This document shows, piece by piece, positions 8,447-16,705 of a DNA stretch of 64,000 bases. How positions within the stretch are numbered: position 1 is the first letter of the stretch; each line of letters begins with the position of its first letter. The notes under the pieces were generated by a model. That model made no database searches and had not been told where the DNA came from. It saw nothing but the letters and a program-made list of their open reading frames with translations. The DNA is from an uncultured Bacteroidales bacterium (GTDB taxonomy: Bacteria > Bacteroidota > Bacteroidia > Bacteroidales > P3): the NCBI GenBank assembly GCA_947165255.1, contig CAMUZR010000011.1:25627-89626 (forward strand), read 5' to 3'. The position numbers and the translations under genes are program-made.

Positions 8447-9712
8447 ATGCTCACCCCTCCGTCCCTTGCCCCCCTGATTCCGCAGCAACACCGCCTACCT
8501 AACGGCAATATTTTGTATTATTTCCCCAACGACAACCTCGACCTGGTCAAACTCGACTTCACCGTTGAGGCGGGCAGTGCCTACCAGCAGTTAAAATCGC
8601 AGGCACATGCCGCCAACCAGCTTTTCGGTGAGGCCACCACACTCCACGATGCCCCCACCATTGCGGAGTTTCTCGACTTCCGTGGCATTGTCGTGGAACG
8701 CATGACCGACACTTGCCAAGGTAATATTTCCTATTACTTTCTCCGCAAGTATGCCGACGAACTCTTCCCGCTCCTGCGCGAAATGTTCGACCACCCGGAG
8801 GTAACTCCCCAGTTATTTGAGGCCTACGTGGCCCAACGTCGACAAAAGATTGCCATGGGTTTTCAGCAGACCAACTATGTGGCGCGCAACCGTTTCTATG
8901 AACTCCTATACGGTTTCGACCACCCCTTGGGATGCTATGCCACAGTGAGCGACCTCGACCTGCTCACACTCGACTCCGTTTATCAATTCCTCCGCCGCCA
9001 CTATAGTCTTGCCCACGCCCACATTGTCCTGGCCGGTCATGTCGACGAGGATTTGCTGACCCTTGCCGACCGCTATTTTTCCCCCGAAGCCCCGACGGGT
9101 GAACATCCCATAAGGCTCCAACTGCCTGCGCCTGCACCCGTGGTTTCCGCCGAGGTCAGCCCCGCGGTGCTGATGCCCTCTGCCGTCCAGTCCTCGCTGC
9201 GCATCGGGCGGGTGCTGCCCATGGCTTGGCACGACCCCCACTACGCCCAGTTCATGGTCCTCAGCACCGTCCTGGGCGGCTATTTCGGTTCCCGCCTTAT
9301 GAGTAACATCCGCGAGGACAAGGGCTACACCTACGGCATCTACAGCCAGACCCAGGTCTTCCGCGACAGCATCGTTTTCTTCATCACGGCCGAAGTGGCA
9401 GCCCACGCCACCCAACCTGCCGTGCATGAAGTCATGTGCGAAATCGACCGTCTGCAGCAGCAGCCCATCCCCGAAGAGGAATTGGAACGCGTCCGCAACG
9501 TCATGATGGGCGACTTCATCCGTTCGGTCGACGGCACCTTCGAACTCTCCGAGCGCTATCGCCAGATGCACTTTACCGACGTCACCGAGCAGCTGACCAC
9601 CCACTATTTCGATGCCGTCCAGCACGTCACTCCCGCCCAACTCCAGACCCTGGCCCAGCACCTCCTCACCGACCTCACCACCGTCACTGCCGGCCCCGCC
9701 GCCGTGCAATAA
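8447..9712 (+). CDS. M16 (insulinase/pitrilysin-like) family protein lacking the zinc motif
   Basis: 421 residues with the two-lobe M16 fold signature: an N-terminal lobe with LPNGNILYYFP and VEAGSAYQQ, a middle region with FDHPLGCYATVSDLD, and a C-terminal lobe with GGYFGSRLMSNIREDKGYTYG, the R...Y substrate-binding region. In active M16 peptidases HxxEH follows the VxxGS motif; here that place reads SQAHAANQLFGEA, with no HxxEH. The protein is therefore probably a non-catalytic partner or chaperone-like subunit, like the inactive members of M16 pairs. No catalytic partner lies next to it in this window. No signal peptide is visible. A strong terminator follows. Confidence 0.8.
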   Translation: MLTPPSLAPLIPQQHRLPNGNILYYFPNDNLDLVKLDFTVEAGSAYQQLKSQAHAANQLFGEATTLHDAPTIAEFLDFRGIVVERMTDTCQGNISYYFLRKYADELFPLLREMFDHPEVTPQLFEAYVAQRRQKIAMGFQQTNYVARNRFYELLYGFDHPLGCYATVSDLDLLTLDSVYQFLRRHYSLAHAHIVLAGHVDEDLLTLADRYFSPEAPTGEHPIRLQLPAPAPVVSAEVSPAVLMPSAVQSSLRIGRVLPMAWHDPHYAQFMVLSTVLGGYFGSRLMSNIREDKGYTYGIYSQTQVFRDSIVFFITAEVAAHATQPAVHEVMCEIDRLQQQPIPEEELERVRNVMMGDFIRSVDGTFELSERYRQMHFTDVTEQLTTHYFDAVQHVTPAQLQTLAQHLLTDLTTVTAGPAAVQ

Positions 9713-9752
9713 GCAGTATTATTCCCCCCTAAAGATCGACAACATCTGTCGG

Positions 9753-9806
9753 AGTAGAGTGACCTGTACACAATATCATAGGTCACTCTACTTTCGTTAT
9801 TTTTTA
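9753..9806 (+). terminator. Intrinsic terminator after M16 gene
   Basis: Perfect 13-bp stem AGTAGAGTGACCT / AGGTCACTCTACT with a 14-base loop, followed by TTCGTTATTTTTT. It closes the receptor-M16 transcription unit. Confidence 0.85.
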
Positions 9807-9911
9807 TGCCTTTCCTTAGAGGAAATGCAAAAAGCCATGACATATCCGAGAATCAATTAATGGTAAAATTGTGATAATTTGCGTTTTGTATTTTTTTTTT
9901 ATGTATCTAGC

Positions 9912-9940
9912 TTGAGATTGAATTTTTTTATGTAAATTTG
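9912..9940 (+). promoter_or_regulatory. Promoter of the 6S-like RNA
   Basis: TTG at 9912-9914, 18 bases, TAAATTTG at 9933-9940: a full match to the Bacteroidota -33/-7 consensus. The predicted start is near 9946, right at the first hairpin of the structured RNA. Confidence 0.6.
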
Positions 9941-9945
9941 CAACC

Positions 9946-10196
9946 GCTTTCGAGAGATAGAAAGCAGTGAATCAAGAAAAAGCATTGCTAAAAGTCCTAA
10001 TCTGAAATTTCGCCAAAATTCATATGGGCAGACGGAGCAATTCTGCTTTCGCTTGTAGTGTATGCTTTAGGCTAAGTCCTTCGGCATATTCTCAGGCGTG
10101 AGATATGTTCCAGAGGCTCCGTTGCCCATAAAGGTGTTTGGCGATACCTCAGATTAACGGACATGAGCATATACCTCATGCCTTTTCTTATTTTGG
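9946..10196 (+). ncRNA. Long rod-shaped structured RNA, possibly 6S RNA
   Basis: About 250 bases bounded by a consensus promoter and a terminator. It folds by eye into: a 5' hairpin GCTTTC/GAAAGC (9946-9965); a long closing helix pairing TAATCTGA (9998-10005) with TCAGATTA (10149-10156) and CGCCAAA (10011-10017) with TTTGGCG (10137-10143); a further helix pairing ATGGGCA/ACGGAGC (10024-10038) with GCTCCGT/TGCCCAT (10116-10129); a large asymmetric internal loop; and an apical hairpin CATATTCTCA/TGAGATATG (10085-10107). A rod with a central bubble and apical stem is the architecture of 6S RNA, which binds RNA polymerase holoenzyme and mimics an open promoter. Identity is inferred from shape alone; tmRNA, RNase P and SRP signatures are absent. 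Confidence 0.5.
10162..10196 (+). terminator. Terminator of the structured RNA
   Basis: Stem CATGAG (10162-10167) / CTCATG (10175-10180) with a 7-base loop, followed by CCTTTTCTTATTTT. Confidence 0.6.
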
Positions 10197-10200
10197 GTAC

Positions 10201-10236
10201 TTGACTTGTTCTGTAGTCTTAATATAATACAATTTG
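10201..10236 (+). promoter_or_regulatory. Probable promoter of the helicase operon
   Basis: Two readings overlap. One is a near-perfect sigma70-like pair, TTGACT (10201-10206) and TATAAT (10223-10228) with 16-base spacing. The other is Bacteroidota-like, TTG (10206-10208), 19 bases, TACAATTTG (10228-10236, one base longer than consensus). Either would give a leader of about 125-135 bases before the helicase ATG. Confidence 0.5.
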
Positions 10237-10252
10237 GTTTAAACTTTTTGCT

Positions 10253-10318
10253 ATGATTGTTGACTACAAGAAAAACCACAAGATAAGGATGTATCTAAAT
10301 AAGGAAGAGAAAGCCTGA
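10253..10318 (+). CDS. Possible 21-residue leader ORF
   Basis: ATG at 10253 opens 21 codons (MIVDYKKNHKIRMYLNKEE then KA, stop TGA at 10316-10318), lysine-rich, too short for the ORF track. It lies between the operon promoter and the helicase start, 52 bases before ATG 10371. It may be a translated leader or chance; nothing else supports it. Confidence 0.2.
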   Translation: MIVDYKKNHKIRMYLNKEEKA

Positions 10319-10370
10319 AAAATATTCTGCTAAAAAGAAACTGTAATAGAACTCATTGAAAGAGTACATA

Positions 10371-13300
10371 ATGACATATAGTGAACAAATACAAAACCTA
10401 ACGGACATCTCATTTAGCAAGATTATTGAGATTAACAAAGCTCTTGCTCCCGAGTATGGGCAAAATCGTCAATTATATAATAGTCTCAATCATGGTGTTT
10501 CCATATTAGAAGAAGAAGACCAGCTATTAGCATATATCGCTAATTATGGTGAAATGCATCAGAAAAAAATAGGTGAAATTCTTCCTAGGATTAACATCGA
10601 GGAACTGAGAAATACAGATATCCAGATAATCGATTGGGGGTGCGGGCAAGGATTGGCGACCTGCTGCCTTTTTGACTACTTGAAGGAGAAGAATGACAAT
10701 CTTGATATGGTCAAAAAAGTGGTTTTGATAGAGCCCTCTACAGCAGCTTCGAATAGAGCCCAGTTGCACGTAAATGCTTATTTGAAAGGTGACGAGAGGA
10801 TAGTTGTCATAAACAAACTTCTTAACGAGGTAACCGATACAGATATATCATCCACCACGCCTATCACCATCCATCTTTTCTCAAACATCTTGGACATCGC
10901 AACAATAGACTTGCTCCAACTTTCAAACACTATCAAAAAAGGCATACAGGACAAACATATATTCATCTGTATTGGGCCACTCAATTATGGCAATAATAGG
11001 ATTGACACCTTTTGGGGCTACTTTAATGAAGCGACAAATGTTTTTAGTCATTCCCATGGACGTCAGGAGTATAATAAAAGAGGAGAATTAGAACAGTCGT
11101 ACAATTATACGGCAAAGAGTCGCATTTTTGAGATAGATGGCGGTATTAGCAGACTGATATTTGTCGACTACTATCTTCCAAAACAATTCCATGCTGCATA
11201 TCAGTTGGATGCAGTCCGGAATGCACTGAAAGATGTAGACAAAGCCAAAGTGGATGGGCTATATCGGATGCTGTCTGATTTTGAGATACAGACTCCATTT
11301 GACATTGGTGCAAGCATATATGAGGATGTGCATCCGCTTCTGGCTGTATTAAGCAATATAATTGTAAGGGGATTGCCAACAAAGGCAAGTCCTTTTATAG
11401 AGAAAGCATTTGCCTCATTCGGAAACAGGCTTATCAAGGATGAATTAGGCGGCATCAACTTCAATATAGAAGGTCTTGAGCCGTCAGATCTATTCACAGC
11501 TCTGCATATAATAGATTCCCGATGGGAGCTCAACGCCGACAACTATAATGGTGAAGTATTGGATAGCGATTTGGAAAAGACATTTATCACTCAAACCTCT
11601 TCACAAATACTGCGACAGATACTGCAGCCTCAGCGAAGTATGGAGAGCATCACAACAAAGTCGGAGCATTATGCGCAGCGAGTTGATTTCGCATTTGAAT
11701 TCCCATATACTACAAAGGATAGCGCAGGTTTTGACAGAAAAGGACATGTTATCGAATTGGATGGGGATAAATACCATAGTGATACTAGTCAAATTCTATT
11801 CGACCAACAGCGTGAATATGAATTAATCTCATCAATGTGGTATTGCATAAGGCTTGGTGAGAATGATATTAATAAGGACGAGAGGGATTTATATTACCTT
11901 GGGAGCGAATACGTTCAAAAAATTCATGAGGCATACCTCCGTACTTATGACAAGACTTGGACAGATGCGCTCCAACTGACACTTTCGCCGATAGCCATAG
12001 CACGACTAGAGAAGACCGTCGTGGAAGCTTTAATGACTGGCAAGCTCAGCCTCAACGAAAAACAATGGAAGATTCTGGTCATTGAACGTGATGTACCTTG
12101 TGCGGCATTGGCATTTGAAGATTTGAAAAGGATGTTCAATCATTTAGCGAGGTTGAGTGAAGATCATTCAAATCTGCATTTCCCCGATGTGGAGTTGAAG
12201 ATTGTTAGCACCAGAGAATTTGCTTCATCGCCCCTGCACCGCAGAGTAAAAGTTGTAATGGACGAGTACCACTCGAACGAAGAGTACGACATGGTGATTG
12301 ATTGCTCCATGCTCCGTCGAGCTGGTTTGGAGAACTTGGACTTTAGCGAGTTTAAATGTAAAAATAAGTGCTATTTTATCATTAGGTCGTCACATTACCA
12401 TCGGAACGAGCGACAAATATATACCTCCGACAGGATTGTGTACAAGCCCTTGGTAAATATTGACAATCAGGGCAGATATATTGATATACCATACAACGTA
12501 TACGACTTAAAGCACTTCCTGCAATTGCTCTTTAGAAAGCGAGATTTCCGACCGGGGCAGACCCCGATATTGAGCCGTGCGCTGCAGTACAAGTCTGTAA
12601 TTGGGCTGTTGCCAACTGGCGGAGGAAAGTCTCTCACATACCAAATAGCAGCATTTCTGCAGCCAGGAGTAACTCTTGTAATTGACCCCCTACGCTCTCT
12701 GATGAAAGACCAGTACGATGGGTTGCTTAATGCAAAGATAGACGTATGTACCTATATTAATTCATCTATTGATGTCCCTGACACAATTGTAGATCCAGAC
12801 GAAAGAAAACAGTATCAGATTGAAGAACGAGAACGCCGCTCAAAACGTATGGAGAAATCAGAGCTTCTGTTTGTTTTCATGTCTCCCGAAAGACTGTCCA
12901 TCCTCAATTTCAGGCAACGACTAAAGAATATGTGCGACACAGGTGTTTATTTCTCATACGGTGTGATAGATGAAGTTCATTGCGTATCTGAGTGGGGACA
13001 TGATTTCCGCTTCACATATCTTCATCTGGGCAGAAATTTGTATCAGTATGTCTTACCCAAGCAACGAGAAGAGAAGAAAAACCACATTGCCCTATTTGGC
13101 CTAACCGCAACAGCATCATTTGACGTATTGGCAGATGTCGAACGAGAACTATCGGGAAACGGCGCATTCCCGTTAGACTCAGAAACCATCGTTCGTAATG
13201 GCAACACAAACAGATTCGAGCTTCAATATAAAATAGAACCCATTCCAGTTGAGTTTCCAACAAATAATGCTGGCGTAGCAAACATGAAAGAAGCCAAGTG

Positions 13301-15455
13301 GAGCATTTATGATACCAAAAAAGCCGCTCTCGATGGTTTGATCTCGAATATGCCCGATTATTTGAACCAGTTGTTAACAGACGACTCCTTACACAAAATA
13401 AAAGAAAACTATGGCAAAAAGAAACCGAGAGCAGACAGCACTATAGAAGCCATATCTCTTCAGGTGGAAATACCAGATAGCTTCATAGGCAAGGCCGATT
13501 CGTATGATTATGGAGGTATAGTGTTCTGTCCTCACAAAAGTAGCAAAAAGAAATTATTAAAGACAGGTTTATCTGTTTATGGCAATGAAGAAAATTTAAT
13601 AAATAAACATCCAAACATTTATATTGGGACATTTGTGGGCAGCAGTAATAGCGCAAATATTACCACCAATTCACCTATCGACTCTGACGAAGACTCTATT
13701 TCTGTCGATGAAGATAAACTATCGATGAAAAACCTCGAGTTATTCAGGGATAACAAGATTCCATTGATGATTGCCACAAAGGCCTTCGGAATGGGTATTG
13801 ACAAACCAAATGTGCGGTATACCATTAATATGAACCATTCCAGTTCTCTGGAAAGCTTTGTACAAGAAGCCGGTAGAGCGGGACGTGATAGAAAAATGGC
13901 TTTGGCCGTGATAATGTTCTCTAAATATGAGATTGCCCGTGTTAATCCATTTTCTACTTATTATACACCAGCAGAGAATGGGAAGTGGTATAACATCAAA
14001 GAACTTGAGACAATAGCTGGACGGAAACAAATACCATTATCGGAATTTGAAAAATGTGACGAATCGGATGACCTTGTAAAATTAAGATGCAAGCAGTGTG
14101 GGGAAGGTTGTAAACGGTTTGAGAAAAACTGTTGTGAGTGGGGCTGTAGCCATTTCGACTTCTGTAATCATGCAAGTGACAAATGCAAGAAAGCATGTGA
14201 ATATTTGAACTCTTGCGGGAAAATGAGTTCGATTCCTTCAGGGGATAGATGGGGAAATGTGGATCATTTAAAAAGCTACAAAGACAAGTATGGTTTCTTA
14301 ACTCCTGAGAATTATGAATACTTAAATGCCGACTATGAAACTGTAATGTTCTTTTACAACCAGAACTTCAAAGGAGAGCTAATTGAGAAGCAATACATGC
14401 ATCAGCTTTTGAGCAAAAAAAAGATGACGATATCAGACAACGACGATGGAGATATTAATAATGGTCAAACGGTATCAGGTTTTCTGGCTTCATTACAATC
14501 CGCCAATATAAAAGATGCGATAGTATCGTACATTCATTATGATGAGCCAGAATACGAAGACATCGCTAAAGCCATTTATCGAATGTGTTGTATTGAACTC
14601 ATTGACGACTTCACACAGGATTTTAACACGAATCAATTCAGAATTGTGACAACAAAAAAAGCAGATGGAGAATACTATAATGCTCTAGAAAGATATCTAA
14701 GGCGCTATTACTCCGAAGAACGTGCTAAAGAGTTGATTGAAGAAGTTCCAGATTACAAAGGAGACAATGAGATACATAAGTGTCTTGGTTTTTTAACCCA
14801 CTTCATATATGACAAGATTGCGGTAAAGAGAAAAAGAGCTATTGATGATATAAGAAATTTTTGTCTGCGTGGAATCCGAAAAGAATCGGACTGGAAAGAT
14901 GTAAATGAGGATTTGAAGGATGAGTTGTATTTCTATTTCAACTCAAAATATGCCCGTCGGGGTTATACAACAGAAAGCGGTTTGCCTTATTCTTTGACTG
15001 ACGAAACATATGAGGGAAAGACATCATCAGAGGATACTGTGTTCAAATATATGGAAGTGGTGGATGACAACTGGATTTCCAAGCATTCTGAAGTCGGCTC
15101 AGCACAAATTGACAATGCAAAACATCTGTACGGTGCAGTACGTTTGATTAAACGCAATTTGACAGACGATAACCCGGCCATTTATTTACTAAACGCTTTT
15201 TGTTTAATGTTTCTTGGCACGAATGACAACAAGACACTAGAAGAAGAATTAGGGGAAATGTATGAAAAGGGAATGGTCGGTTTTTTTGAAAGGACAGAAT
15301 CAGAGGGGCATTTCTGGAATGACATTTTTAACAGGTTCAATAGCAATCCATATGTAGCCAATTACATTGCAGACAAAACTCTTTTGAAAGCATATATCAT
15401 TTTAAAAATACACGAAATAGAAACCCACCAGATTAATAATAATTATTCCGCATAG
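10371..15455 (+). CDS. Methyltransferase-like / PD-(D/E)XK nuclease / RecQ-like helicase fusion
   Basis: About 1694 residues from ATG 10371 (the track uses TTG 10356). Visible domains: an N-terminal Rossmann methyltransferase-like region with motif I IIDWGCGQG (D88-G94) and VVLIEPS; a PD-(D/E)XK nuclease of the DUF559/REase_MTES_1575 kind with VIELDGDKYH (E462, D464, H469) and a later QREYELISSMWYCIRLG; then a RecQ-type superfamily 2 helicase with Walker A LPTGGGKS (K753), DEVH box (D867-H870), FGLTATAS, and motif VI QEAGRAGRDR (from Q1165); then a Cys-rich patch (CKQCGEGC...CCEWGC) possibly replacing the RQC zinc site, and about 400 unassigned residues. The gene is clearly more AT-rich than its neighbours, suggesting transfer. 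It sits 2 bases before the coiled-coil gene. Probable role: defence by nucleic-acid sensing, unwinding and cutting (inference). Confidence 0.85.
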   Translation: MTYSEQIQNLTDISFSKIIEINKALAPEYGQNRQLYNSLNHGVSILEEEDQLLAYIANYGEMHQKKIGEILPRINIEELRNTDIQIIDWGCGQGLATCCLFDYLKEKNDNLDMVKKVVLIEPSTAASNRAQLHVNAYLKGDERIVVINKLLNEVTDTDISSTTPITIHLFSNILDIATIDLLQLSNTIKKGIQDKHIFICIGPLNYGNNRIDTFWGYFNEATNVFSHSHGRQEYNKRGELEQSYNYTAKSRIFEIDGGISRLIFVDYYLPKQFHAAYQLDAVRNALKDVDKAKVDGLYRMLSDFEIQTPFDIGASIYEDVHPLLAVLSNIIVRGLPTKASPFIEKAFASFGNRLIKDELGGINFNIEGLEPSDLFTALHIIDSRWELNADNYNGEVLDSDLEKTFITQTSSQILRQILQPQRSMESITTKSEHYAQRVDFAFEFPYTTKDSAGFDRKGHVIELDGDKYHSDTSQILFDQQREYELISSMWYCIRLGENDINKDERDLYYLGSEYVQKIHEAYLRTYDKTWTDALQLTLSPIAIARLEKTVVEALMTGKLSLNEKQWKILVIERDVPCAALAFEDLKRMFNHLARLSEDHSNLHFPDVELKIVSTREFASSPLHRRVKVVMDEYHSNEEYDMVIDCSMLRRAGLENLDFSEFKCKNKCYFIIRSSHYHRNERQIYTSDRIVYKPLVNIDNQGRYIDIPYNVYDLKHFLQLLFRKRDFRPGQTPILSRALQYKSVIGLLPTGGGKSLTYQIAAFLQPGVTLVIDPLRSLMKDQYDGLLNAKIDVCTYINSSIDVPDTIVDPDERKQYQIEERERRSKRMEKSELLFVFMSPERLSILNFRQRLKNMCDTGVYFSYGVIDEVHCVSEWGHDFRFTYLHLGRNLYQYVLPKQREEKKNHIALFGLTATASFDVLADVERELSGNGAFPLDSETIVRNGNTNRFELQYKIEPIPVEFPTNNAGVANMKEAKWSIYDTKKAALDGLISNMPDYLNQLLTDDSLHKIKENYGKKKPRADSTIEAISLQVEIPDSFIGKADSYDYGGIVFCPHKSSKKKLLKTGLSVYGNEENLINKHPNIYIGTFVGSSNSANITTNSPIDSDEDSISVDEDKLSMKNLELFRDNKIPLMIATKAFGMGIDKPNVRYTINMNHSSSLESFVQEAGRAGRDRKMALAVIMFSKYEIARVNPFSTYYTPAENGKWYNIKELETIAGRKQIPLSEFEKCDESDDLVKLRCKQCGEGCKRFEKNCCEWGCSHFDFCNHASDKCKKACEYLNSCGKMSSIPSGDRWGNVDHLKSYKDKYGFLTPENYEYLNADYETVMFFYNQNFKGELIEKQYMHQLLSKKKMTISDNDDGDINNGQTVSGFLASLQSANIKDAIVSYIHYDEPEYEDIAKAIYRMCCIELIDDFTQDFNTNQFRIVTTKKADGEYYNALERYLRRYYSEERAKELIEEVPDYKGDNEIHKCLGFLTHFIYDKIAVKRKRAIDDIRNFCLRGIRKESDWKDVNEDLKDELYFYFNSKYARRGYTTESGLPYSLTDETYEGKTSSEDTVFKYMEVVDDNWISKHSEVGSAQIDNAKHLYGAVRLIKRNLTDDNPAIYLLNAFCLMFLGTNDNKTLEEELGEMYEKGMVGFFERTESEGHFWNDIFNRFNSNPYVANYIADKTLLKAYIILKIHEIETHQINNNYSA

Positions 15456-15457
15456 CT

Positions 15458-16489
15458 ATGATAGACAAAATCAACCAATCTTTACTCCAATTGGAAGAAG
15501 ATCTTAAGGGAATCGAATCTGCCAAAAAACAGGTGGAGGAAGTTTTGAAATCCCACAAAGATTTGCAGAACACTGTTTCTGACTATATCCGAGCGTTGGG
15601 GATTCTACAGACAAACACCCTATCACTTATTGAGGTCATCAAGAATCAGAATGAAAGCGACCTATCCATCTTAAAGAATAATGTTGAGCAGATAAAGAAA
15701 AATTGCGATGAAATCTTATCCACATTCAGCACAAATGTCGAGAGTGTATTTTCAACTTTTAAGGATAGGATTGACCAATCAGTTGACCACTTGAAAGATG
15801 GTTGCAATAGTGTAGCATCAGCATTCGCGAAAGGTGTTGATGAAGCACTTGCCTCATTACAGTCGAGAGTGGACGAGTCTGTAAAAAAAATTGATGATAA
15901 GGTATCAGTATTGAATACATCCATCAAAACGTTAGGTGAGATTGAATCTTCATTTAGAGAGTCTGTCAAAAAAGTGGATGCGATTAAAAATGCCATAGAC
16001 AAAATATTGGACGAGTTGATTTCATCGCAAAAGAGCCAGGATGAGTGTCTTGAATCCATAAAAAAAGACATCTTATCTGTTGCTACCAAACTTGATGAAT
16101 CGGAATCAAAACTAGAAAAGCTAAACAGCGACTTATCTGCCCAGATAAAAGCCATTGACACCTACTTACACTCGTCATTTAGTATTGTGACCAATGCAAT
16201 ACAAGATTGCGCTAATAATATTCAGCAGATACAGAACGTCCAAAATCAACAATTAAACATACTGACAGGAGCTGTCAATGCGATAAATAACATTTCAAAT
16301 GGAGTTTCTAAAATCGATTCGAATGTTCTTTCTATAATCAGTACACAGCAATCATTATTGATCCAAATATCGAAGGACAAAAAAGATATAGTAGGAGAAC
16401 TGAGCAAACAGAGAAAGACGACTTCCATACTATTGGTCATCTGCATTTTATCGTTACTGGCAGCTGTGGCATCATTATTATTAAGATAA
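15458..16489 (+). CDS. Coiled-coil protein with C-terminal transmembrane anchor
   Basis: 343 residues. Almost the whole chain (residues about 1-315) is heptad-rich coiled coil built of Ser, Lys, Asp, Ile and Leu, reminiscent of apolipoprotein- or methyl-accepting-chemotaxis-like helical rods, followed by a basic stretch (KQRKTT) and one transmembrane segment (SILLVICILSLLAAVASLLL) at the extreme C terminus. It is therefore probably tail-anchored in the inner membrane with a cytoplasmic rod. Only 2 bases separate it from the helicase fusion, and it has the same AT-rich composition, so the two form one operon. It may be the membrane effector or scaffold of the system. No enzymatic motif is visible. 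Confidence 0.8.
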   Translation: MIDKINQSLLQLEEDLKGIESAKKQVEEVLKSHKDLQNTVSDYIRALGILQTNTLSLIEVIKNQNESDLSILKNNVEQIKKNCDEILSTFSTNVESVFSTFKDRIDQSVDHLKDGCNSVASAFAKGVDEALASLQSRVDESVKKIDDKVSVLNTSIKTLGEIESSFRESVKKVDAIKNAIDKILDELISSQKSQDECLESIKKDILSVATKLDESESKLEKLNSDLSAQIKAIDTYLHSSFSIVTNAIQDCANNIQQIQNVQNQQLNILTGAVNAINNISNGVSKIDSNVLSIISTQQSLLIQISKDKKDIVGELSKQRKTTSILLVICILSLLAAVASLLLR

Positions 16490-16705
16490 TTCACATGTAG
16501 TATGAACATGATGAATGAAACCCTTAATAATAGGGATTATTGACATACGGGTAGAGACAGTTTTGTTGTATAGTAATAATACGTAAAAATGGTTTTTCGA
16601 CAGAGATAGGTGGAAAAAGGTTTACACGATAATCCAAAAGTGGAAGATGGAACAGGATTCGACCAATAATGGCAATAATAACACTTGATGTAATTGTGAG
16701 GAATC

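Noticed and set aside
9912-10196. tmRNA, RNase P or SRP RNA
   Set aside because: The RNA lacks the CCA-type acceptor and tag ORF of tmRNA, the GAGGAAAGTCC core of RNase P and the SRP Alu/domain IV signatures.
10621-10657. Type I or III restriction-modification locus
   Set aside because: No separate specificity subunit and no DPPY/NPPY-type motif; motor motifs are RecQ-like, not the HsdR type.
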